From positions 1-16,710 of the forward strand of contig JAPJOW010000084.1 of assembly GCA_030826005.1 (NCBI GenBank): a DNA stretch of 16,710 bases. Direction: 5' to 3'. Below, piece by piece: positions 1 through 9,250 of the stretch. The translations under genes were made by a program, and so were the position numbers. The DNA comes from Aliterella sp. RAGGC_92 (GTDB lineage: Bacteria; Cyanobacteriota; Cyanobacteriia; Cyanobacteriales; Chroococcidiopsidaceae). The notes under the pieces are model-generated. The model saw only the letters and a program-made list of their open reading frames with translations. It searched no databases and was not told the origin of the DNA. Each line of letters begins with the position of its first letter. The stretch's first letter is position 1.

Positions 1-41
1 CTCTTAAAGCTGATTATATTTTTATTTGTTTGTTATAAAAA

Positions 42-59
42 CTCTATTTACAGCTAGAG
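42..59 (-). terminator. Weak candidate terminator downstream of the RNase D-like gene
   Basis: Read on the minus strand, CTCTA and TAGAG can pair around an 8-nt loop and are followed directly by a run of five T. The element starts about 12 nt after the stop codon of the RNase D-like gene. The stem is only 5 bp and A/T-rich at its top, so this is at best a weak intrinsic terminator; the position and the T run are the arguments for it. Confidence 0.3.
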
Positions 60-71
60 CAAAATGTATTT

Positions 72-992
72 TCAAAAAGCATCTTCTTCACTTTCTGGCT
101 CTTTTACTGTTATTCGCCAGCTATTAGATACTTCTTCTTGCAGACTTAATTGTTCGACTATTTGCCCTAACTCTTTTTGTAGTTTCGCAGTTAAGGTTAC
201 TGAAAAATCCAACTCAATATTGTTTTGATTTACTACTTCGGCTAACTGATTAAAATCTACTTTGAATGTATGGCGACTTATAGGAGATATTTTTAAATTG
301 GCGGTTTCTAAAACATTTTGAGCCTGCATGGCTGCTTTTAATCTTGATTCAAAATGAGCGCATTCTGATTCGATGATTTGTAATTGCTGCTTTAGTTTTA
401 AATAGCGTTCAGTTAAGACTGTAATGTTTTCAGTGTTTGGATTTGGATTCGTTACTAGCTTTAGTTGCAACAGTTTTTGATGCACCATGTATAAGTAAAC
501 TGGATCGAGATTTGCATAAGTTAATTGAGTAGCGCTTAATGGTCTTTGTCCCCAATCGCTACCTTGCTGGCTTTTATCTACAGCCACAATATTACAAAGA
601 GATTCCGTTAAAGTTTTGAGCGATAAATCGGGCAAAGGTAGTAAATAATAAGGTATGCTTTTTGCCATCTCTAACGTACAAGTTACATTTTCCGCCTTAT
701 TTTTGCCTAAAAACTTTAGGTCGTATTTGGCATTATGAAAAACCTTTTCTATAGAAGGGTTCAGCATAATCTTTTGAATAAATATATCTACAATTTCTGG
801 ATGAGCTAAAACATCTAAGATTGCAACATTTTCTTTTAAGTTGTCTGCGTATCCAGGTAATACTTGAATTAGAGAAGTTTTAGGATTACGGCTTTTAAAG
901 TCAGCGATTTCTGTGTCAATCCATAAAACTTCTGTTTGAGCGAACTTGTCAATTAAAGAAATAATATAATCTGGCTCTACTAAGTATTGCAT
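72..992 (-). CDS. RNase D-like 3'-5' exonuclease (DEDDy family)
   Basis: A 306-residue protein with the complete DEDDy exonuclease signature. Exo I is WIDTE (D26, E28), Exo II is FHNAKYDLKFL (D91), and Exo III is YANLD (Y159, D163). The run SDWGQRPL before Exo III is typical of the RNase D group. The family trims RNA 3' ends (tRNA precursors in E. coli) using two metal ions. The fold ends near residue 180. The remaining ~125 residues are helical, with a coiled-coil-like stretch around residues 190-225, and I see no HRDC domain such as E. coli RNase D carries. This is therefore a short cyanobacterial form whose actual substrate is unknown. It lies 24 nt downstream of the bestrophin gene on the same strand, so the two are probably co-transcribed. 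I see no clear Shine-Dalgarno sequence before the start. Confidence 0.85.
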   Translation of the reverse strand: MQYLVEPDYIISLIDKFAQTEVLWIDTEIADFKSRNPKTSLIQVLPGYADNLKENVAILDVLAHPEIVDIFIQKIMLNPSIEKVFHNAKYDLKFLGKNKAENVTCTLEMAKSIPYYLLPLPDLSLKTLTESLCNIVAVDKSQQGSDWGQRPLSATQLTYANLDPVYLYMVHQKLLQLKLVTNPNPNTENITVLTERYLKLKQQLQIIESECAHFESRLKAAMQAQNVLETANLKISPISRHTFKVDFNQLAEVVNQNNIELDFSVTLTAKLQKELGQIVEQLSLQEEVSNSWRITVKEPESEEDAF

Positions 993-1016
993 TAATAAGT
1001 TTAGTTATTGTATTTT

Positions 1017-1913
1017 TTAATTATAGTTACTGACAGTAGGAGTAAGAGTAGTCAAGTCTTCAATATTTCGCAACATAGTATTGCAAATTGCATCAAGGGG
1101 AAGATCGTTTGGATCGTAACCAAAAGGATTTTCAATTTCAATTCCAATTTCTTCAATTCCTAATAATGTAAAACTAATTAGTCCAACAATTGCTCCCGTC
1201 CACCAGCCTAAAGTATTAACTAATTGAAAAGGTAGCAGCAAGCAATAAATTAGTAATAATTGCTTAAGATGAATGGCATAAGCTAAAGGCATAGGAGTTT
1301 TTAAAATTCGTTCGCAGCCACCTAGGTCGTTTACCATTTTATTAAGTAAGTCTTGCATTGCGACTAAATGATGAATATTTAATAATCCGTTTTTGTACTG
1401 CTGCTGCAAATAGTCGCCAATCCAAAAAGCAACTTCTAAAGGAGGATTATTCATAGTTTTTAGTTTAAAATATTTTGCTACAGTCATTAATTCTTCTAAT
1501 TCTCTATTTATTGGTTCGCTTCTTAGATGTAATTTAGCAGCTACTGCAAAAGCTACCAATAGACGCATACTTAAAATTTTATTTTCTTTATCTTCAAGTA
1601 CATTTTCTTCAACGTTTATCCAAATTTGCCTGGCTAAATTTCGGACATTATTAATTAAACTTCCCCAACATTTACGCCCTTCCCAATAGCGATCGTAAGC
1701 GGTGTTTGTTCTAAAAACTAATAATAATCCTAAAACAATACTAGGAATAACACTTTCTAAAATAGGTTGGGAAACTGGCAACTTAAAGTAGTACAGCAAA
1801 GAAATAAATACGCCGAATAATCCGCAAAGTAAAACGCGATTAAAAATAGCTGGAATTACTGAGCCTTTGATTTGTAATGCTACTCGAAACCACCGGAATT
1901 TCTCACTTTTCAT
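1017..1913 (-). CDS. Bestrophin family anion channel
   Basis: A 298-residue membrane protein of the bestrophin (former UPF0187) family. Two family signatures are clear: FRTNTAYDRYWEGRKCWG at about residues 67-84, and IENPFGYDPNDLPLD near residue 265. Hydrophobic stretches near residues 25-42, 55-67 and 215-255 fit the four-helix bestrophin topology. Bestrophins form pentameric channels for chloride, bicarbonate and other anions. In photosynthetic organisms, relatives act in thylakoid ion balance or bicarbonate supply, but the sequence alone does not tell which role applies here. The length is normal for bacterial members and the gene looks intact. It is first in a probable two-gene unit with the RNase D-like gene and diverges from the hydantoinase gene across 112 nt. 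Confidence 0.9.
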   Translation of the reverse strand: MKSEKFRWFRVALQIKGSVIPAIFNRVLLCGLFGVFISLLYYFKLPVSQPILESVIPSIVLGLLLVFRTNTAYDRYWEGRKCWGSLINNVRNLARQIWINVEENVLEDKENKILSMRLLVAFAVAAKLHLRSEPINRELEELMTVAKYFKLKTMNNPPLEVAFWIGDYLQQQYKNGLLNIHHLVAMQDLLNKMVNDLGGCERILKTPMPLAYAIHLKQLLLIYCLLLPFQLVNTLGWWTGAIVGLISFTLLGIEEIGIEIENPFGYDPNDLPLDAICNTMLRNIEDLTTLTPTVSNYN

Positions 1914-2025
1914 TTTTGTACTTAGTATTATTTAAAACATTAATTTAGCTAAGTTATAAGTTTATACTCCGCTTTTTGCTCATAACCAATAACATAAGAA
2001 ATTAGCACAACTAAAAACTTAACCT

Positions 2026-5000
2026 ATGACTTGCGATCGCACAAAGTGGCAATTTTGGATCGACCGGGGCGGTACGTTTACCGATATTGTGGCGCAGCGT
2101 CCTGACGGACAATTGGTAATTCATAAGTTGCTGTCAGAAAATCCCGACTTCTATACCGATGCGCCTATTCAGGGTATCCGGGAAATTATGGGGATTGGAT
2201 CTAATGCACCGATTCCTTCGGAGCAAATTACTGTTGTAAAAATGGGGACAACGGTAGCAACTAATGCGTTACTAGAACGCAAAGGCGATCGCACTTTACT
2301 AATTATCACTAAAGGTTTTGGGGATGCGCTGAGAATTGGCTACCAAAACCGCCCGGATATCTTCGCGCGGCACATCGTTTTACCAGAAATGCTATACGAG
2401 CAAGTAATTGAGGTTGAGGAGCGTTACAGCGCCCAGGGAGAGGAGTTATTACCTTTAAATACTCAATCCTTAATCCCGCAATTGCAGGCTGCTTATGATA
2501 GGGGGATTCGTGCTTGTGCGATTGTTTTGATGCACGGCTACCGCTATCCCAAAAATGAGCAGAGAATTAGCAACATAGCATTTGACATTGGATTTGTCCA
2601 AATATCAGTATCGCACAAAATTAGCCCTTTGATGAAGTTAATTAGTAGGGGAGATACGACAGTAGTTGATGCTTATTTGTCGCCTATTTTGCATCGGTAT
2701 GTAGAGCAGATATCTAGTCAAATTGGTGCTGTACTTTTGCAGTTTATGCAATCGAATGGCGGCTTAGTTGAGGCTCAAAGTTTTCAAGGTAAAGATAGTA
2801 TTTTATCTGGCCCTGCGGGGGGAATTGTTGGCTCTGTAGAGACAAGTTTGCAAGCGGGTTTTAATAAAATTATTAGCTTTGATATGGGCGGAACTTCTAC
2901 CGATGTCGCTCATTACAACGGTGAATACGAACGAACTAATGAAACAGAAGTTGCTGGGGTAAGAATGCGATCGCCCATGATGGCAATTCACACTGTAGCG
3001 GCGGGCGGTGGCTCAATTTTATACTTTGATGGTGCGCGTTATCGCGTAGGGCCGCAATCGGCGGGGGCAAATCCCGGCCCGGCGGCTTACGGCAAAGGTG
3101 GAGCGTTGACGGTGACAGATTGCAATGTGATGGTAGGAAAATTGCAACCCCAGTTTTTTCCGCAAGTGTTTGGCATAAATGGAGATAAACCATTAGATAC
3201 TGAGGTTGTAGAGCGCAAGTTTAAGGAATTAGTCGCAGAAATTGGCGATAATCGGACACCGGAACAAGTAGCATCGGGTTTTTTGGCGATCGCAGTGGAA
3301 AAAATGGCAAGTGCGATTAAAAAAATTTCTCTACAACGCGGTCATGACGTATCGGAATATACTTTATGCTGTTTTGGCGGTGCGGGAGGTCAACACGCTT
3401 GTTTGATTGCGGATGCTTTGGGCATGAAACAAGTATTTATTCATCCGTACGCGGGGGTTTTATCGGCTTATGGCATGGGTTTAGCCGATGTGCGGGAAGT
3501 GAAAGAACGAGCGGTAGAAGCTAAGTTGACTCAAGAGTTGAATTTAGAGGAGATTTTAAAAGAGTTAGAGGCGCAAACCCAAGGAAAAGGAGAGATTTTG
3601 CAACGGGTACATTTACGCTACGAGGGAACAGATTCGCCTTTATTAGTCAGGTTTGGCGCAGTGGAGGAGATGCTAGAAAACTTTGAAAAGTTACATCGTC
3701 AGCGTTATGGGTTTGTGGTAGATAAAGCGCTAATTGTGGAAGCGGTGGAAGTGGAATTAGTTTGCAAGCAAAACGTACCGAAAGAAAGCGTAATTTCACT
3801 TATAAGTAATAAGAATATAGTACCTGTTGCTACGGTTAGAACCTATATGGCGAATACTTGGCGAGATACGCCAGTTTATCAACGAGAAGACTTGCAACCG
3901 GGGACAAGTATTGATGGTGCGGCGATTGTAGTGGATGCTACAGGGACAAACGTTATTGAACCAGGTTGGCGGGTGGAAGTTAGCGATCGCAATTATCTAA
4001 TTTTGTCTAAGCAAGAAACTTTAAACAAACAAATTGTTACCACTACGGAGGTAGATCCGGTAATGCTAGAAATATTTAATAATTTGTTTAGTGCGATCGC
4101 AGAACAGATGGGTATTACACTGCAAAATACCAGTAGTTCTGTAAATATCAAGGAAAGATTAGATTTTTCTTGTGCTATTTTTGACCAGCAAGGACAATTG
4201 GTGGCTAATGCACCTCATATACCCGTTCATTTGGGTTCGATGAGTGAAAGTGTCCGCGCCTTAATTTCCGCAAGAGGTGAAGCGATTAAATCGGGGGATG
4301 TGTACGCTTCTAACAATCCCTACAATGGCGGTACGCACCTTCCCGATATCACAGTAATTACTCCTGTATTTGAGGGTGAAAAAATACTTTTTTACGTTGC
4401 TTCGCGGGGACATCATGCCGATATTGGCGGAATTACGCCGGGTTCTATGCCTCCTGATAGCAAAACTGTAAACGAAGAAGGAGTATTAATTGATAATTTT
4501 TTGTTAGTAAGTGGAGGTATTTTTAGAGAAAAAGAATTATTAGAAACTCTTGTTAATAACGACTATCCGGCGCGAAATCCTGCTAAAAATATTGCTGACT
4601 TAAATTCGCAAATCGCCGCAAATAAACGCGGCGTACAAGAATTAAATCAGATAGTAGAACAATACGGAATTGAAACTGTACAGGCTTATATGGGCTATGT
4701 TCAAGATAATGCTGAAGAATCTGTACGCCGGGTAATTGAGGTTTTAAATGATGGGTATTTTAGTTATGAACTTGATAATGGTAGCCTTATAAAGGTTGCA
4801 GTTACTATTAATAAATCTAGCTGTAGTGCCAAGATAGATTTTACGGGTACATCCGAGCAATTAGAAAGTAATTTTAATGCACCTTCGGCGGTATGCAAAG
4901 CCGCAGTTTTGTATGTGTTTCGGACTTTAGTAAATGATTCTATTCCCCTCAACGCTGGTTTTCTTAAGCCTTTAGAGATTATTATTCCCGATGGTTGTAT

Positions 5001-5571
5001 GTTAAATCCGCGTTATCCGGCGGCAGTTGTTGCCGGAAATGTAGAAACTTCTCAAGCAATTACTGATGCTTTGTACGGCGCTTTAGGAGTTATGGCGGCT
5101 TCTCAAGGAACGATGAATAACTTTACTTTTGGTAATGCCAATTATCAATATTACGAAACTATTTGCGGTGGTTCGGGTGCGGGGGCAAGTTTTGATGGAA
5201 CAGACGCGGTACAAACTCACATGACAAATTCCCGGCTTACCGATCCAGAAGTTTTAGAATGGCGCTTTCCTGTAGTTTTAGAAAGTTTTAAAATTCGTCG
5301 TGGTAGCGGTGGAAAAGGAAATCATAAAGGTGGTAATGGGGTGATTCGTCGCTTGCGTTTTCGAGAAGAAATGACGGCGGGAATATTATCAAATCGTCGC
5401 GTTATTCCTCCTTTTGGTTTGCAAGGTGGAGAAGCTGGAAAGTTAGGAAAAAACTATGTAGAGCGCAAAAGTGGAAATGTAGAGCAATTAAGTAATACAG
5501 CTACGGTAGAAATGGGAGAGGATGATGTTTTTGTAATAGAAACTCCTGGAGGTGGCGGCTATGGGGGTTAA
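2026..5571 (+). CDS. Single-chain hydantoinase B/oxoprolinase (probable ATP-dependent 5-oxoprolinase)
   Basis: An 1181-residue protein joining the HyuA-type and HyuB-type halves in one chain, as in 5-oxoprolinase. The N-terminal half has the nucleotide-binding motifs DRGGTFTD (residues 13-20), GTTVATNALLERKG and FDMGGTSTD (about residue 286). The C-terminal half, from about residue 675, has NNPYNGGTHLPD (about 763), RGHHADIGG (about 795), GNVETSQAITDALYGALG (about 1004) and the glycine-rich end TPGGGGYG. 5-oxoprolinase opens 5-oxoproline to glutamate with ATP hydrolysis in glutathione turnover; related fused enzymes act on hydantoins. No hydantoin racemase, carbamoylase or transporter lies nearby, so 5-oxoprolinase is the better guess. 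The ATG at 2026 is the first in-frame start and lies 8 residues before the first beta strand. A possible -10 (TATACT, 1963-1968) lies upstream, without a convincing -35. The gene is flanked by oppositely oriented genes and is probably monocistronic. Confidence 0.87.
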   Translation: MTCDRTKWQFWIDRGGTFTDIVAQRPDGQLVIHKLLSENPDFYTDAPIQGIREIMGIGSNAPIPSEQITVVKMGTTVATNALLERKGDRTLLIITKGFGDALRIGYQNRPDIFARHIVLPEMLYEQVIEVEERYSAQGEELLPLNTQSLIPQLQAAYDRGIRACAIVLMHGYRYPKNEQRISNIAFDIGFVQISVSHKISPLMKLISRGDTTVVDAYLSPILHRYVEQISSQIGAVLLQFMQSNGGLVEAQSFQGKDSILSGPAGGIVGSVETSLQAGFNKIISFDMGGTSTDVAHYNGEYERTNETEVAGVRMRSPMMAIHTVAAGGGSILYFDGARYRVGPQSAGANPGPAAYGKGGALTVTDCNVMVGKLQPQFFPQVFGINGDKPLDTEVVERKFKELVAEIGDNRTPEQVASGFLAIAVEKMASAIKKISLQRGHDVSEYTLCCFGGAGGQHACLIADALGMKQVFIHPYAGVLSAYGMGLADVREVKERAVEAKLTQELNLEEILKELEAQTQGKGEILQRVHLRYEGTDSPLLVRFGAVEEMLENFEKLHRQRYGFVVDKALIVEAVEVELVCKQNVPKESVISLISNKNIVPVATVRTYMANTWRDTPVYQREDLQPGTSIDGAAIVVDATGTNVIEPGWRVEVSDRNYLILSKQETLNKQIVTTTEVDPVMLEIFNNLFSAIAEQMGITLQNTSSSVNIKERLDFSCAIFDQQGQLVANAPHIPVHLGSMSESVRALISARGEAIKSGDVYASNNPYNGGTHLPDITVITPVFEGEKILFYVASRGHHADIGGITPGSMPPDSKTVNEEGVLIDNFLLVSGGIFREKELLETLVNNDYPARNPAKNIADLNSQIAANKRGVQELNQIVEQYGIETVQAYMGYVQDNAEESVRRVIEVLNDGYFSYELDNGSLIKVAVTINKSSCSAKIDFTGTSEQLESNFNAPSAVCKAAVLYVFRTLVNDSIPLNAGFLKPLEIIIPDGCMLNPRYPAAVVAGNVETSQAITDALYGALGVMAASQGTMNNFTFGNANYQYYETICGGSGAGASFDGTDAVQTHMTNSRLTDPEVLEWRFPVVLESFKIRRGSGGKGNHKGGNGVIRRLRFREEMTAGILSNRRVIPPFGLQGGEAGKLGKNYVERKSGNVEQLSNTATVEMGEDDVFVIETPGGGGYGG

Positions 5572-5644
5572 GCCAAACTTTATAATGGAGAAATGTGAAA
5601 TCAAAGACATTAGAGTAAGCAAATAAATCCTGGTATTTCAAATT

Positions 5645-6064
5645 TTAAACGTCTTCCAGGTTAATTAATGAAGCTTGATTGCGCGGATCGGAGGATGGTT
5701 TTGTGTACCAATAAGCCCAAGCAATTAGTACCCCTTGGAGAGGCAATCTAATCGCCTGAAATATCGGTGAATCGGGAACATTGTCTATGTGAATGTGATT
5801 TACTGCCATATTGATATTAGCCGGAAAAACCGCAATAAATAGGGCAATTAAACCCCAAGCTGCCGCTCGGCTGACATTTGGTACTAATAGCCCAATTCCG
5901 CCTAAAATTTCAAAAAATCCACTGATATAAACTAATTCCAGAGGATAAGGAAGTTGCGACGGAACAATTTTTACAAAAGTTTCGGGAATGGCAAAGTGCA
6001 AAATGCCCAGAACAATAATTGAAATAGCAAGAATTACCCGCAAAATCTCTTTATACTTGCTCAT
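5645..6064 (-). CDS. DoxX-like small membrane protein
   Basis: A 139-residue integral membrane protein with four hydrophobic segments, near residues 8-26, 42-62, 67-84 and 103-120. The order, a first helix ending in ILHF, then ELVYISGFFEILGGIGLL, then AAAWGLIALFIAVFPANINMA, is typical of the DoxX/DoxD-like superfamily. The biochemical role of bacterial members of this type is poorly defined; links to redox or quinone functions exist only for some relatives. The start codon lies 3 nt after the stop of the AI-2E-type gene, so the two are almost certainly co-transcribed and perhaps translationally coupled. It ends tail-to-tail with the hydantoinase gene across 73 nt, in which I see no convincing terminator. 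Confidence 0.8.
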   Translation of the reverse strand: MSKYKEILRVILAISIIVLGILHFAIPETFVKIVPSQLPYPLELVYISGFFEILGGIGLLVPNVSRAAAWGLIALFIAVFPANINMAVNHIHIDNVPDSPIFQAIRLPLQGVLIAWAYWYTKPSSDPRNQASLINLEDV

Positions 6065-6067
6065 ACT

Positions 6068-7219
6068 TTAGTCTTGTAAGTTTAACTGCGATTGGTCAGA
6101 ACAATAACGTCCGTCACCCTCGGAATTTTCTGTAATTATATCAATAGGATCTTTGGCAAAAGGGTTGTGAAAAAACGATCCCGTTTGTGGTGGTAAGCGC
6201 GGATCGACAACAATTTCCGCTAGACTTTTAACTACACCAGTCAGGGGAATTGCTAGGATTACGCCCAGTATGCCGCCAATTTGAGCGCCTAATAGTAGAG
6301 ATATAAAAATAATTACTGGCGATAAACCTGTAAGATTGCCCATAATCCGGGGTGCAACCACATTATCTTTTACTTGTTGAATTGCGATCGCAATTCCCAA
6401 TACTTGCAATGCCAACCACCAGTCAATAAAAGCCACAACCACCGTAACGATCGCAATTCCTAGAGTTGCACCAATAAAGGGAATAATTTCCAGTAAACCA
6501 ATAACTACGGCAAATAAGAGGAAAAAAGGCACTTTTAAAAGCCAAAACCCCAAAGCTAGAGTAATTGCCATAAATAAGCCTAAGAGCAATTGACCGGAAA
6601 CAAACCTCTGCAAGTTCCGGCGCAAAGCTTCCGTTAAGCCATTGCGAATTTTGGGCGAAAATACTCCTGTAATCATTAGCCATAGCCTTTCGCCATCGAT
6701 CAGCATATAAAAAGCGATTACGAGAATTAAAATTAAGTCCAAAACCCAGTTAAAAGTACCAATAACTAAGCCAAAACCTGTAGATGCGATCGCTTCTGCT
6801 TGGGTTTGGACTCGATCTAGTAGTTGCGATGCTAGTATTCGCACGTCAAAAGGCAAGTTATGTTCTATACTCCATGCTTGAAAAGCGGTAAGTTGGTCTT
6901 GTCCGCCTTCTAGTAATGAAGGTAAATTAATAACGAGTTGCCTTGCTTGGTTAAATACGGGTGGAACGACAGTTAAAGCAATAACTACAATGGCTACTCC
7001 CGCCAGCAAGTAAACGAGTAAAGACGCAAAACCACGCGGTAAAAAGCGACTCAACGCTGCTACAGCGTAGTTAAGCAAAAAAGCAATCAATCCCGCCGTA
7101 ATTAAAATACTTAGCAATTCGCCCACGTATTTTAAGGCGCTAAGTGTCGCCCATCCCGTCGCGAGGATTAGCAGCCAAGTAAACAAAGACTGTTGCAGAG
7201 GCGTAAAAGTTCGATTCAT
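6068..7219 (-). CDS. AI-2E / PerM family transporter
   Basis: A 383-residue polytopic membrane protein of the AI-2E transporter (PerM, former UPF0118) family. The pattern matches the family: two N-terminal helix pairs, a periplasmic-like stretch around residues 85-145, then a C-terminal cluster containing GLLEIIPFIGATLGI and the ending IPLTGVVKSLAEIV. Members have been linked to autoinducer-2 export, sodium/proton antiport and general efflux, so the substrate cannot be assigned here. The last ~45 residues form a polar tail rich in Asp, Asn and Gln that I do not recognise. The gene is upstream of the DoxX-like gene in a two-gene unit. The 161 nt between its start and the aspS stop contain a short purine-rich repeat. 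Confidence 0.85.
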   Translation of the reverse strand: MNRTFTPLQQSLFTWLLILATGWATLSALKYVGELLSILITAGLIAFLLNYAVAALSRFLPRGFASLLVYLLAGVAIVVIALTVVPPVFNQARQLVINLPSLLEGGQDQLTAFQAWSIEHNLPFDVRILASQLLDRVQTQAEAIASTGFGLVIGTFNWVLDLILILVIAFYMLIDGERLWLMITGVFSPKIRNGLTEALRRNLQRFVSGQLLLGLFMAITLALGFWLLKVPFFLLFAVVIGLLEIIPFIGATLGIAIVTVVVAFIDWWLALQVLGIAIAIQQVKDNVVAPRIMGNLTGLSPVIIFISLLLGAQIGGILGVILAIPLTGVVKSLAEIVVDPRLPPQTGSFFHNPFAKDPIDIITENSEGDGRYCSDQSQLNLQD

Positions 7220-7265
7220 GAGGGGATGGGACTAATAAAAAATTTTGGGCGTTGCTCAATTAAAA

Positions 7266-7295
7266 GACGGGGAGACGAGGAGACAAGGAGAAGGG
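7266..7295 (+). repeat. Degenerate 8-nt purine-rich tandem repeat
   Basis: Three full copies of an 8-nt unit lie end to end (GACGGGGA, GACGAGGA, GACAAGGA), followed by a partial unit GAAGGG. The plus strand is almost purely purine. The repeat sits in the 161-nt gap between the 3' end of aspS and the start of the AI-2E-type gene, about 50 nt upstream of that gene's start codon, and may be part of its leader. I see no protein-coding explanation. Confidence 0.7.
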
Positions 7296-7380
7296 TGGAT
7301 TGCTGCAAAGGAAAAATCATATCTAAATTCAGCAATGCCTAATTTTGAAGCCGAGAAAGTTTTTTGACGACTCAAAATTA

Positions 7381-9168
7381 TTAAGCTTTGGGATCGAACG
7401 TAGAAGCAACGTACAATTCTTTCAACTGCTTATCGTCTACGCTTGAGGGCGCATCGGTTAACAAACAACTAGCTTGCTGAGTTTTGGGAAAAGCAATTAC
7501 ATCTCTAATTGATTCCTCCCCTGCTAATAACATTACTAACCGATCTAAACCGTAAGCGATACCTCCGTGCGGTGGAGTGCCGTATTCAAAAGCTTCTAGC
7601 AAAAAGCCAAATTTACTATTAGCTTCGGCTGTGGATAGTCCAATAGCTGCAAATACTTGTTCTTGAATTTCTTTTTTATAAATCCGCAAACTACCGCCGC
7701 CAATTTCAAAGCCGTTGAAGATTAAGTCGTAAGCTTGCGCTCTTGCGGTTTTAAGATCGTGCAAGTCGTCAGGATGGGGTGCTGTAAAGGGATGATGCAG
7801 GGCTTCTAAGCGCTTCTCGCCTTCATTCCATTCAAACATGGGAAAATCTGTCACCCAGAGCAAGTTGATTTTGTCAGGAGCGATTAAATTAAGTTCAATG
7901 GCGATCGCACCCCTTAACCTGTCAAGAGTTTTATTGACTATTTCAGCTTTATCGGCGGCAAATAGCATCAAATCCCCAGGTTTTGCCCCGGTACGACTCA
8001 ATAATTCTTGTTTTTGCTCAGAGCTTAAATTGTCTTTAATTGCCCCAATTGTGTCAATATCGCCATCATCGCGCACTCGAATGTATGCTAAACCTTTTGC
8101 CCCTGCAACACTCGCCTCTTTAAACAAATCTCCACCGGGTTTAATGCGGACGTTGGAAATAGCATTATTTCCGCCTGGAATTGGCAATACTTTGACAATT
8201 CCGCCACTGGCGATCGCCCCAGAAAATACTTTAAATCCCGATTGACTAAATAAGTCCGAAACATTAACAAGTTCCAAACCGTAGCGCGTATCTGGTTTAT
8301 CGCTACCGTAACGTTCCATAGCTTCGGTGTAAGTTAGCCGAGGAAAAGGACGAGGAAGATCGATACCTTTAACAGCTTTGAAGATATGACCCATTAAGTC
8401 TTCATTCAAGCTAATGATATCTTCTTGAGCCATAAAGCTCATTTCCATATCTAATTGCGTAAATTCTGGCTGTCTGTCAGCGCGCAAGTCTTCATCGCGG
8501 AAACAACGGGCAATTTGATAGTAGCGATCCATGCCCGACACCATCAATAATTGCTTGAATAATTGCGGCGATTGAGGCAGGGCAAACCATTCCCCCGGAT
8601 TGACGCGACTGGGGACTAGGTAATCTCTCGCGCCTTCGGGAGTTGAACGAGTGAGGATTGGCGTTTCTACTTCAATAAAATTTTGTTCGTCTTCTAGGTA
8701 ACGGCGCATCGCTTTGACTACTTGATGACGCAGTTGCATATTTGCCGCCATGCGATCGCGTCTCAAGTCTAAATATCTATACTTGAGGCGCAAATCTTCC
8801 TTTACTGACTCAGTTTCAGAAGTCGCTACTTGAAACGGTAGTTGTTTGCGGACGGCATTGAGTATTTCTATGCTTTCGGCGTAGATTTCGATTTCTCCGG
8901 TAGCTAGGCGCGGGTTTAAGGAGTCTTCCGGGCGCTGGGTGACAATTCCCGTAATTTGTACCACGTACTCGTTGCGGAGGGCGTTAGCTCGATTGTAGGA
9001 AGTGGGAGTACGCACGGGATCGCTGACGATTTGGACTACTCCTGTGCGATCGCGCAGATCCAAAAATATCACGCCTCCATGATCGCGGCGACGATCTACC
9101 CATCCGTAAAGGTTGACGGTTTTTCCAATATCTGTTTTATTAACTTCGCCGCAATAGTGAGTTCGCAT
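7381..9168 (-). CDS. aspS: Aspartyl-tRNA synthetase
   Basis: A class IIb synthetase of 595 residues that charges tRNA with aspartate. The order is that of the bacterial enzyme. An N-terminal anticodon-binding OB fold (GWVDRRRDHGGVIFLDLRDR) is followed by class II motif 1 (FIEVETPIL), motif 2 (RCFRDEDLRADRQPEFTQLD), a bacterial GAD insertion (roughly residues 285-410) and motif 3 (GGIAYGLDRLVMLLAG), then IAFPKTQQASCLLTDAP. The reading frame stays open to an ATG at 9234. I chose the ATG at 9168 because bacterial AspRS begins at MRTHYCGE and the 22 extra residues resemble no AspRS. The stretch 9169-9234 is more likely 5' leader: it holds a GATAAT hexamer (9223-9228, minus strand) and a 7-bp inverted repeat (9192-9198 with 9219-9225). 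His30 in the anticodon domain hints at a non-discriminating enzyme. Confidence 0.95.
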   Translation of the reverse strand: MRTHYCGEVNKTDIGKTVNLYGWVDRRRDHGGVIFLDLRDRTGVVQIVSDPVRTPTSYNRANALRNEYVVQITGIVTQRPEDSLNPRLATGEIEIYAESIEILNAVRKQLPFQVATSETESVKEDLRLKYRYLDLRRDRMAANMQLRHQVVKAMRRYLEDEQNFIEVETPILTRSTPEGARDYLVPSRVNPGEWFALPQSPQLFKQLLMVSGMDRYYQIARCFRDEDLRADRQPEFTQLDMEMSFMAQEDIISLNEDLMGHIFKAVKGIDLPRPFPRLTYTEAMERYGSDKPDTRYGLELVNVSDLFSQSGFKVFSGAIASGGIVKVLPIPGGNNAISNVRIKPGGDLFKEASVAGAKGLAYIRVRDDGDIDTIGAIKDNLSSEQKQELLSRTGAKPGDLMLFAADKAEIVNKTLDRLRGAIAIELNLIAPDKINLLWVTDFPMFEWNEGEKRLEALHHPFTAPHPDDLHDLKTARAQAYDLIFNGFEIGGGSLRIYKKEIQEQVFAAIGLSTAEANSKFGFLLEAFEYGTPPHGGIAYGLDRLVMLLAGEESIRDVIAFPKTQQASCLLTDAPSSVDDKQLKELYVASTFDPKA

Positions 9169-9250
9169 AAGTTGAGTATATATTTGCTGAAAATGGGGTG
9201 TATATAAATTGCAAATTCCCCCATTATCTAGCATTCGTTGTCATCTTGCT

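Noticed and set aside
2803..3193. Overlapping open frames on the minus strand inside the hydantoinase gene
   Set aside because: They are antisense to conserved hydantoinase motifs, have low-complexity His/Ser/Pro-rich translations and no start signals.
7838..8245. A 135-codon open frame on the plus strand opposite aspS
   Set aside because: It lies entirely inside the strongly conserved aspS coding region on the other strand, shows no recognisable domain and has no ribosome site; it is a shadow frame.
9169..9234. 22-residue N-terminal extension of AspRS from the upstream ATG at 9234
   Set aside because: The added residues resemble no AspRS N-terminus, and the bacterial family starts at MRTHY-like sequence. 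The stretch looks like a 5' leader with a -10-like hexamer and an inverted repeat.
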